In this document: in pieces, positions 31,453 to 37,294 of the stretch | Layout: each line of letters starts with the position of its first letter | Position numbering within the stretch: the first letter of the stretch is position 1 | From: Pseudomonadota bacterium | GTDB taxonomy: Bacteria; Pseudomonadota; Gammaproteobacteria; Burkholderiales; Thiobacillaceae | Length of the DNA stretch: 37,294 nt | Direction: 5' to 3' | Assembly: GCA_021847835.1 (NCBI GenBank) | Contig: JAJZPR010000028.1 | Span: 1-37,294, forward strand | Position numbers and translations under genes: made by a program | Notes under the pieces: model-generated | The model's database searches: none | What the model saw: the letters and a program-made list of their open reading frames with translations, nothing else | What the model was told of the DNA's origin: nothing

Positions 31453-32781
31453 ATGTTTTTCCCCCCGATCGAGGAACTGGCGACAACCGACATTGTGAGC
31501 GTGCGCGAGCAGCTGCCGCTGAGCATGGCCTTGCAGCAGATGTCGCAGGGCAGGGTGCGCACCATCGTCGTCGAGAACGAGGCGGGCGGCTACGGCCTGC
31601 TGACGGCATCCGATCTGGTGAGGCTGCGGCTCGAACAACCCGATCTCGACATCCCGATCCGCGACGCGGGCTATCACGCGCTGCCCTGCGTGACGAAGGG
31701 CAACAACATCCTGGATGCGCTCGACGCCCTGGAAACGCCGCACGGCTATGCCGCCGTGGTGGACGAGGCGGGCGGCCTCTGCGGCATCGTCTCCAATACC
31801 GACATCCTCGGCAGCCTCGACCCGAATCTGATGCTGCAGCGCCAATGCCTGCGCGACCTGCTGCGGCGGCACGTGATCAAGAAGGCGCCGCACGACACGC
31901 CGCTGGGCGAGGTGCTGATACATCTGGTCGAACCGGACGACGCGGTGATCGTGGCCGAGGGAGACAAGGGCGTCGGCATCGTCACGACCTACGACGCGAT
32001 CCGCCTGCTGCACGACAGGGCGGCACTCGGCGACCCGGTGTCGCGCCACATGTCGACGCCGCTGCACACCGTGACCTTCGACCTGACCGTGAGCGAGGCG
32101 GTGGCCACCCTGCGCGAGAAGCATTTCAAGCGGCTGGTGGTCGAGGATCCCGCCAACGGGGACATCGTCGGTATCATCACGCAGAAGGATCTGATCGGCG
32201 TCGCCTACAGCCGGTGGGTCGACCTGATACGCCACCACGCGCTGGAGCTGCACGAGATCATCCGCGTGCTCGAAAGCAAGACGGCGCAGCTGGAGCAGGC
32301 CGCTGCGACCGATCCTCTGACCGGTGCGGCCAACCGTGCGCGCTTCGAGGAATTGCTGCACACGGAAATGCGGCGGCACGATCGGGTCCCCGATCTGCCG
32401 TTCTCGGTGCTGCTGTTCGACATCGACAGCTTCAAGCGGGTCAACGACACCTGGGGCCACAACCAGGGCGACGCCGTGCTGAAGGGGGTCGTGCAGCACG
32501 TGCGCGGTCAGCTGCGCAGCATCGATACGCTGGCGAGGTGGGGCGGCGAGGAATTTGCCGTGCTGCTGCCGCAAACCGGCGCGGCCGAGGCGCGGGTGGT
32601 GGCCGAGAAGATCCGCCGCACGATCGAAGCGGTCGAGTTCGCGCAGGTGGGCCGGATGAGCGCGAGCTTCGGCGTGGCCATGTACCAGACGGGCGAAACC
32701 GGCCCGGCCCTGCTCGGGCGCGCCGACGACGCGCTCTACCGGGCGAAGCGCAACGGCCGCAACCGGGTCGAGCAGGCCTGA
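31453..32781 (+). CDS. Diguanylate cyclase with CBS domains
   Basis: A 442-residue cytoplasmic protein. The N-terminal 270 residues consist of two pairs of CBS domains (MALQQMSQGRVRTIVVENE, LDALETPHGYAAVVDEAG, GEVLIHLVEPDDAVIVAEG, EAVATLREKHFKRLVVED), which typically bind adenine nucleotides and so could report energy status. A helical linker leads to a GGDEF domain (about 285-442) with active-site GGEEF at 364-368 and an inhibitory I-site RxxD at Arg355-Asp358, five residues before it; both product-forming and feedback features are intact. It therefore probably makes cyclic di-GMP. The ATG is preceded by AAGGACAGG. DsrE follows 21 bases after the stop. Confidence 0.94.
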   Translation: MFFPPIEELATTDIVSVREQLPLSMALQQMSQGRVRTIVVENEAGGYGLLTASDLVRLRLEQPDLDIPIRDAGYHALPCVTKGNNILDALDALETPHGYAAVVDEAGGLCGIVSNTDILGSLDPNLMLQRQCLRDLLRRHVIKKAPHDTPLGEVLIHLVEPDDAVIVAEGDKGVGIVTTYDAIRLLHDRAALGDPVSRHMSTPLHTVTFDLTVSEAVATLREKHFKRLVVEDPANGDIVGIITQKDLIGVAYSRWVDLIRHHALELHEIIRVLESKTAQLEQAAATDPLTGAANRARFEELLHTEMRRHDRVPDLPFSVLLFDIDSFKRVNDTWGHNQGDAVLKGVVQHVRGQLRSIDTLARWGGEEFAVLLPQTGAAEARVVAEKIRRTIEAVEFAQVGRMSASFGVAMYQTGETGPALLGRADDALYRAKRNGRNRVEQA

Positions 32782-32802
32782 ACGAAAGACAGGAGGAGGA
32801 CC

Positions 32803-33327
32803 ATGAGCATTCCGAAAATCATCTGTGCGGCCGTCTGCGCATTCGGCCTGGCGGGCACGTCCCTGGCGCAGGAGATGGCGCCCTCGCTGTCCGGGCGGAC
32901 CCTGGTGAAGGTCGATCCGCGCGCACATTACAAGGTGGTGTACGACATCCATTCCCCGGACATCGCGGCGGGCATCAGCAAGGGGCTGTACTACGCACGC
33001 GGATTGATCGAGGCGTATGGCAAGCAGGGGGTGGCGCCGAAGCAGCTCGACATGCATCTGGTGTTGCACGGCGATGCGGCGCAGTACCTGCTGATCGACG
33101 ACACCTACCGAGATGTCGTCGGCGACCCTTTCGCGGTGAACCTCAACGCCAAGATCACGCAGGACCTGCTGAACCTGGGCGTGAGCGTGGAGATTTGCCA
33201 CAGCGTGATGCGGGCGAAAGGCTGGACGGCCGACGACGTACTGCCTGGCGTGACCATCGTGCACGACGGCTACACGCGGCTGGTCAAGCTGCAGAACGAC
33301 GGTTACGCCTACCTGGGCGGATTCTGA
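32803..33327 (+). CDS. DsrE-family protein, periplasmic
   Basis: A 174-residue exported protein. Signal peptide MSIPKIICAAVCAFGLAGTSLAQ, then YKVVYDIHSPDIAAGISKGLYYARGLIEAYGKQGVAPKQLDMHLVLHGDAAQYLLID, the DsrE fold, and VSVEICHSVMRAKGWTADDVLPGVTIVHDGYTRLVKLQNDGYAYLG, with a conserved Cys (EICHSVM). DsrE-type proteins move sulfur or serve as small sulfur-binding proteins; exported single-Cys members are of uncertain role. GAGGAGG precedes the ATG. It lies 21 bases after the diguanylate cyclase gene and may be co-transcribed. Together with HiPIP it hints at a sulfur-oxidising lifestyle, but neither is proof. Confidence 0.88.
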   Translation: MSIPKIICAAVCAFGLAGTSLAQEMAPSLSGRTLVKVDPRAHYKVVYDIHSPDIAAGISKGLYYARGLIEAYGKQGVAPKQLDMHLVLHGDAAQYLLIDDTYRDVVGDPFAVNLNAKITQDLLNLGVSVEICHSVMRAKGWTADDVLPGVTIVHDGYTRLVKLQNDGYAYLGGF

Positions 33328-33437
33328 ACGCGCGAGGCGATTCCTGTCCCGCGCCCGCCGGCGTGCTTTTCCCGCTCGACTCCGGGCCAATCGCGCCTAT
33401 AGTTTGTTGAGGCCATAGCGATGATCAGGAGAGGCAC

Positions 33438-34322
33438 ATGGGCAGCTTGACGGGTTGGCATTACCCAACGGATCTGTTTTTGCGGCTGGCAGACCATACC
33501 TATGTCTCCTGCGGTTCGGGAGGCAAGGCCTGGAGCTGCTGGGGCGGAAAGACCGGCGGGCAGCCTCTTTCTACTGGGGCGGGCAGCACCCGGCGTGCCG
33601 ATGCGATCGCCGAACCCGATGAACGTGCCGGCATCACCTGTTATCTCATCAACGGTGTGTGCCACCAGGCAGCCAACCGCATTCTGTCGCCGGCCGGCAT
33701 CCTGGTGCTCGGTGCGAAGGGCTACTGGGTGTCGGAATCGATGTATGGCACGTATGGCCGCTCTCGGGGCGCGCTGGGCATGTGCCGCGCACCGTTCAAC
33801 CGGCACGCCAGCGTCGCGGGGGATCTGCCCGAATGCCGGGAAGCCGTCACGCCGAAGGGGGCCTCGCGGCCGGTGGAAGTGGAGGATGCGGATTTCCAGC
33901 GTTATCTGGGGATCGTGCGGGACTTGTATGCGCAGATCGACGGCGTACGGATGGAGGCGTTCACCGACGACGACAGCCGGAATTTCCAGCTGAAGCTGTT
34001 TTCGGCCATGGCCCGATATCGTCTCGGGACGGACGCTGTCGATTCTCCCGAGGGCCGATCCTTGATGGACGTGCGGGCTTCGGTCGAAGCGCAGCGTATG
34101 GCCATCGAAGACGCCTTCCTGAACGACAAGATGACGGTCGATGAATTCGTGACGCGCTACAACCTGCTGTTCGAGCAATTCCAGCAGCATGTGGCCGAGG
34201 TGCTCTCGGCAGACGGATATCGCGCCTTGCTCCAGATGGAGCGGGACGAGCGGGTCGTGCTTGGCGATCCCGAAATCGCGAGGCTGGCGTATCCCGGGTC
34301 AAGGCGGACGCCCGGCTTGTAA
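33438..34322 (+). CDS. Cys/His-rich protein of unknown function (possible thiol-active fold)
   Basis: A 294-residue protein; AGGAGAGG before the ATG fixes the start. Residues 1-110 have an unusual pattern: DHTYVSC (His20, Cys25), GGKAWSCWGGKTGG (Cys34), then GITCYLINGVCHQAANRIL (Cys68, Cys75-His76-Gln77). The GVCHQAANRIL stretch looks like a nucleophilic Cys at the start of a helix, and an upstream His on a strand recalls permuted papain-like (NlpC/P60-type) folds. The rest (about 110-294) is helical and rich in charged residues, without a known domain. It has no signal peptide. A second unknown gene starts 14 bases downstream. The active-site reading is speculation; the Cys residues could instead bind metal. 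Confidence 0.6.
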   Translation: MGSLTGWHYPTDLFLRLADHTYVSCGSGGKAWSCWGGKTGGQPLSTGAGSTRRADAIAEPDERAGITCYLINGVCHQAANRILSPAGILVLGAKGYWVSESMYGTYGRSRGALGMCRAPFNRHASVAGDLPECREAVTPKGASRPVEVEDADFQRYLGIVRDLYAQIDGVRMEAFTDDDSRNFQLKLFSAMARYRLGTDAVDSPEGRSLMDVRASVEAQRMAIEDAFLNDKMTVDEFVTRYNLLFEQFQQHVAEVLSADGYRALLQMERDERVVLGDPEIARLAYPGSRRTPGL

Positions 34323-34336
34323 CGCATAGGGAAACC

Positions 34337-34762
34337 ATGGCGGAGGACCTCGGGCACGGCGCGCGGCTGACGGCAGATGAATATGAGCGGCGCATCGTGG
34401 AACTGCATCGCAATCTGCCGCCGATTCCTTCGAGGGAAATGGAACGCGCGATTCGGCGCAAGGAACTGGATCTCGCGATTGATCACCGGCTCGGGGCCAA
34501 CTTCCCGGCGGATCGCCGCGACCGGCTGTGGTCGATCCTGCAGCGAGTCGAGCGCCGGCGAGTATGGCTGGCGCTCAAGTATCTGGTGCGGCGCGGGATG
34601 GCGCCGCGTCCAGCCGCGGGAGCCGTCCACCCGCAGGCCGAGCGGGTGGCAGGATTCATGGTCGACGCATTCGCGGGGGCGCTGGACGAACGCGAATTGA
34701 AAAGCTTTTTCGACCTTGAGCCGGGCGACCCCCCCCGACTGCCACTTGATTCCGGTCTTTGA
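34337..34762 (+). CDS. Unknown helical protein paired with the preceding gene
   Basis: A 141-residue protein from ATG 34337, with AGGGAAA just upstream, 14 bases after the previous stop. It is charged and helical: YERRIVELHRNLPPIPSREMERAIRRKELDLAID, RDRLWSILQRVERRRVWLALKYLVRRGM, HPQAERVAGFMVDAFAGALDERELKSFFDLE. It carries no Cys and no signal peptide. The short spacing suggests translational coupling and possibly a complex with the Cys/His-rich partner, as in an effector-immunity or enzyme-adaptor pair. No family recognised. Confidence 0.6.
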   Translation: MAEDLGHGARLTADEYERRIVELHRNLPPIPSREMERAIRRKELDLAIDHRLGANFPADRRDRLWSILQRVERRRVWLALKYLVRRGMAPRPAAGAVHPQAERVAGFMVDAFAGALDERELKSFFDLEPGDPPRLPLDSGL

Positions 34763-34870
34763 GTTCGCTGAAGAAGGTGCGGTTGCGGTGGTAAATTCGT
34801 GTAATCAGAGCCCTGTGTTCAAGTGATACATTCCGGATTTCCACTCAATTTCCATTCCAGGTTATCTCCC

Positions 34871-35443
34871 ATGCGCACTCACAATCCCCATCCCGTCTTT
34901 GTGCTGATCGCTGGGCTGGCAACGGCCCTCATCGTCCCCCATGCTTTTGCGGCCGACGCGCCCCTGCGCAAATCCGGGTTGTGGGAGATCAAGACCGAAA
35001 CCAGAGCCGGCGGGCAGAAGATGCCCGGCCCGATGACGATGCAGATGTGCATCGACCAGCGCCAGGACGACATGACGGCCGACCCGCGCGAGGCGCGCAA
35101 GCGCTGCTCGAAGATGGACATGAAGCGCAGCGGCAACACGATGACGATCGATTCGGTGTGTGCGATGGACGGCCATACCGCCACCGGGCACACCGTGATC
35201 AGCGGCAACCTCGCCAGCGACTACCGCATGGAGAACACCACCCGCTTCGACCCGCCGATGGACGGCATGAAGACGGTGGCGTCGACCATGACGGGCAAGT
35301 GGCTCGGCCCCTGCAAGCCGGGACAGAAGCACGGCGCGGTGACGATGTCGGGCATGCCGGGCATGGGGGCGGGAGGGCAGTACAAGATGGACCCGGAGAT
35401 GATGAAGCGCATGCAGGAGATGCAGCAGCAATACGGCCGCTAA
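34871..35443 (+). CDS. DUF3617 family exported protein
   Basis: A 190-residue protein. The ATG at 34871 gives the signal peptide MRTHNPHPVFVLIAGLATALIVPHAFA. The mature part LRKSGLWEIKTETRAGGQKMPGPMTMQMCIDQRQDD, CSKMDMKRSGNTMTIDSVCAMDGHTATGHTVISGNL and YRMENTTRFDPPMDGMKTV matches DUF3617, a periplasmic family of unknown function that shares this LWE.....G....MCID pattern. The C-terminus is Met- and Gly-rich (GMPGMGAGGQYKMDPEMMKRMQEM), possibly metal-binding (inference). It precedes the DUF2238 gene by 28 bases. Confidence 0.88.
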   Translation: MRTHNPHPVFVLIAGLATALIVPHAFAADAPLRKSGLWEIKTETRAGGQKMPGPMTMQMCIDQRQDDMTADPREARKRCSKMDMKRSGNTMTIDSVCAMDGHTATGHTVISGNLASDYRMENTTRFDPPMDGMKTVASTMTGKWLGPCKPGQKHGAVTMSGMPGMGAGGQYKMDPEMMKRMQEMQQQYGR

Positions 35444-35471
35444 GCCCGCCCGCCGATATCCGGATGGGGGC

Positions 35472-36170
35472 ATGACCCGCTACCACGGCTTCCTGCTGGC
35501 CTTGTTCGCCGCCGTCTGGATATGGGCGGCGATCGATCCGCTCCATCCGCACGACTGGCTGCTGGAGAACTACCTGGTCTTCCTCTTCGTGCCGCTCATC
35601 GTGCTGACCGGCCGCTACTTCCGCCTGTCCCACCTTTCCTACACGCTGATGACCGCCTTCATGCTGATGCACGTGGCGGGCTCGCACTACACCTATGCCG
35701 AGGTGCCGTTCGGCACGACGCTGCAGCACTGGTTCGGGGCCGAGCGCAACATGTACGACCGGCTGGTGCACTTCTGCTTCGGCCTGCTGCTGGCCTATCC
35801 CCTGCGCGAGGTGTTCATCCGGGTGGCGAAGGTGCGCGGGGTGTGGGCGTACTGGTTTCCGCTGGAACTGGTGCTGGCGTTTTCTGCCGCATACGAGGTC
35901 ATCGAATGGCGGGTCGCCGCCCGGGTCGATCCCCTGGCCGGCCTCGCCTTCCTCGGCGCGCAGGGCGACGTGTGGGACGCGCAGAAGGACATGGCGCTGG
36001 CGGTGATCGGCGCGGCGATCGCGCTGGCCATCGTGGCGCTGATCAACTGGCGCCTCGACCCGGAATTCGGCCGCGATCTGCGCGGCAGCCTGAAGATCGA
36101 GCCGGGCGATCGCCCGCTCGGAGAAGTGGCGCTACGCGACCTGTTGCGGCGCAGGCGCCGGGGCGGCTAG
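35472..36170 (+). CDS. DUF2238 (YjdF-type) inner-membrane protein
   Basis: A 232-residue membrane protein with about six hydrophobic segments (FLLALFAAVWIWAAIDPL; YLVFLFVPLIVLTGRYF; LSYTLMTAFMLMHVAGSHYTYAEVPFG; MYDRLVHFCFGLLLAYPLREV; WFPLELVLAFSAAYEVIEW; DMALAVIGAAIALAIVALINW). GSHYTYAEVPFG, DRLVHFCFGLL and EVIEW..A..VDP..G..FLG.QGD.WD.QKDM.LA are characteristic of the family, of unknown function. The C-terminus is basic (RDLLRRRRRGG). GGGGGC is a weak ribosome site. It may share a transcript with DUF3617. Confidence 0.9.
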   Translation: MTRYHGFLLALFAAVWIWAAIDPLHPHDWLLENYLVFLFVPLIVLTGRYFRLSHLSYTLMTAFMLMHVAGSHYTYAEVPFGTTLQHWFGAERNMYDRLVHFCFGLLLAYPLREVFIRVAKVRGVWAYWFPLELVLAFSAAYEVIEWRVAARVDPLAGLAFLGAQGDVWDAQKDMALAVIGAAIALAIVALINWRLDPEFGRDLRGSLKIEPGDRPLGEVALRDLLRRRRRGG

Positions 36171-36242
36171 GCCTGGCGCACTGCTTTCCGGGCTGGCAGC
36201 AGTCTGCCCGGCCGACAAAAAAACCTCAGGATTCAAGCCTCT

Positions 36243-36262
36243 CGCGTCGCGACCGCGACGCG
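36243..36262. other. Hairpin in the gap before the chemoreceptor
   Basis: CGCGTCGC (36243-36250) pairs with GCGACGCG (36255-36262) across GACC. It has no T run. It lies in the 246-base gap between the DUF2238 gene and the chemoreceptor. No flagellar sigma-28 promoter was found in the gap. Confidence 0.4.
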
Positions 36263-36416
36263 GTCACGCGTCTGTCACAAACGGCGGAGACACTCCGCTC
36301 ATCTGCCGTTCGCCGGCTTCTGCGCTTTTGCCCTGGCGCTGTCAGGCCGGCCGCGGGCCATTCAACCCATCTCTCTGATTGAACCATCCTGATCGCGATC
36401 ATTTAGGAGAAACACG

Positions 36417-37294
36417 GTGTCGCTTGAAAACATGAAAATGGGGGTCCGCATGGGCCTGGGATTCGGCGTGGTGCTGGTGCTGACGCTGATGGTGGCGCTG
36501 CTGGGCCTGCGGTCGATGTCGCAGATCCAGGGCAATCTGGATGAGCTCGCGGGCGAGCGCCTGGCCAAGCTCAAGCTGGTCGGCAGCATGCGCGACGCCA
36601 TGCAGGCGGGCGCCATCTCGGCACGGAACCTGGTCCTGCTGACCGACGAGGCCGCCATGAGCTCCGCGGCGGAGAACGTGCGCGAGCAACAGCGGATGTA
36701 CGAGGCGAGCCGCAGCAAGCTGGTCGCCATGAAGCTGGCGCAGCCGGAAAAGACGCTGCTTGCCAAGATGGACGCCGCCCGGGCGCAGACCGACCCCCTG
36801 CTTGGCAAGGCCATGGAGTTCGCACTGGGCAATCCCATCGAGGCCACCCGCGTGCTCGTGTCCGAGGTCCAGCCCGCCCAGGAACGCTGGCTGGGCGTGC
36901 TCGAAGACATGGCCCGCCTGCAGGAAGCAGCGGGTGCCGCGGCCCTGCAGGAGGCCGATACGGCTTATGGCAACGCGCTGATTCTCATGCTGTCCATGAC
37001 GGCGCTGGCGCTGGCTATGGGGGGCGTGGTGGGCTGGTTCCTCACCCGTTCCATCACCACCCGGATCGAACGGGCCGTGGCGGTCGCGCGCACCGTCGCC
37101 GCCGGCGATCTGACCAGCAGGATCGAAGTCGAGTCCGGCGATGAATTCGGCCAGTTGCAGCAGGCGCTGAAGGCCATGAACGACAACCTGGTCCAGGTTG
37201 TCGCCCAGGTCCGCACCGGCACCGACACCGTTGCCACCGCCTCGAGCCAGATAGCTGCGGGCAACCTGGACCTGTCGTCGCGCACCGAAGAACA
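36417..37294 (+). CDS. Methyl-accepting chemotaxis protein (3' end outside window)
   Basis: A receptor of the Tar/Tsr type, 292 codons in the window. The GTG start at 36417 follows AGGAG with good spacing. TM1 is at about 11-31 (MGLGFGVVLVLTLMVALLGL), then a periplasmic four-helix-bundle-like region (about 32-185), TM2 (about 186-209; ALILMLSMTALALAMGGVVGWFL) and a HAMP domain (about 210-262, SITTRIERAVAVARTVAAGDLTSRIEVESGDEFGQL). The last residues, SSQIAAGNLDLSSRTEE, begin the methylation helix; the kinase-control tip lies beyond the window edge. The ligand cannot be told from the sequence. It suggests a motile organism; no che gene is in the window. Confidence 0.93.
   Translation, partial: MSLENMKMGVRMGLGFGVVLVLTLMVALLGLRSMSQIQGNLDELAGERLAKLKLVGSMRDAMQAGAISARNLVLLTDEAAMSSAAENVREQQRMYEASRSKLVAMKLAQPEKTLLAKMDAARAQTDPLLGKAMEFALGNPIEATRVLVSEVQPAQERWLGVLEDMARLQEAAGAAALQEADTAYGNALILMLSMTALALAMGGVVGWFLTRSITTRIERAVAVARTVAAGDLTSRIEVESGDEFGQLQQALKAMNDNLVQVVAQVRTGTDTVATASSQIAAGNLDLSSRTEE

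Noticed and set aside
31369..33390. Minus-strand frame of 673 codons opposite the diguanylate cyclase
   Set aside because: Same reasoning; it spans two recognised genes and their intergenic gap.
36187..36226. Terminator near CCGGGC...GCCCGG with an A run
   Set aside because: The run of A lies on the wrong side for either strand to give stem followed by U run.

Overview
The window looks like chromosomal DNA of a GC-rich Proteobacterium, most likely a betaproteobacterium of the Rhodocyclales/Thiobacillaceae kind. Grounds are three secreted proteins with PEP-CTERM-type sorting tails, a phosphoribulokinase homologue, a high-potential iron-sulfur protein, a periplasmic DsrE protein, and many small betaproteobacterial-type families (DUF4124-glutaredoxin, DUF2189, DUF3617, EAL-HDOD, the 'KPNYQ' small protein). 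The species cannot be named from this sequence alone.

Layout. 1-170: end of an IS3-family element whose leader is present as three tandem 40-bp copies. 261-1680: a small unknown protein and a divergent phosphoribulokinase-like gene closed by a clear terminator. 1911-7072: surface/secretion block with two PEP-CTERM-type proteins, a matrixin-like PEP-CTERM metalloprotease and a Tat-exported phospholipase C. 7333-10814: lower-GC segment with lipoproteins, secreted unknown proteins, a TfoX N-domain protein, and the 5' half of an S41 (CtpA-like) protease that runs in frame into an RlmN-type radical SAM gene (10815-11828). 11845-12655: REP-like palindrome and a ParDE-type toxin-antitoxin pair. 12745-18368: EamA transporter, PhoD-type phosphatase and a large ExeM/NucH-type extracellular nuclease. 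18557-22295: second copy of the palindrome, YceI, a lower-GC M48 protease, DUF4124-glutaredoxin. 22371-26685: NYN/OST-HTH protein, monohaem cytochrome, EAL-HDOD protein, two membrane proteins. 26716-30491, mostly minus strand: lipoprotein with an Arg-Asp tail, PDC-sensor protein, membrane-tethered HiPIP candidate, Ala-rich exported protein, cold-shock protein, and a 46-residue protein with a GTG start. 30742-37294, plus strand: Spy/CpxP-like protein, CBS-GGDEF diguanylate cyclase, DsrE, an unknown gene pair with a possible thiol active site, DUF3617, DUF2238, and the start of a chemotaxis receptor.

How the genes may work together. Phospholipase C, PhoD phosphatase and the ExeM nuclease are all exported and could together release phosphate from lipids, phosphoesters and DNA (inference). 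The EAL-HDOD protein, CBS-GGDEF cyclase, PDC-sensor protein and chemoreceptor make the right half rich in signalling genes. The most unusual items are the phosphoribulokinase homologue that departs from the family at several substrate-site positions, the truncated protease joined in frame to an RlmN homologue, the tripled IS leader, and the Cys/His-rich gene pair at 33438-34762.
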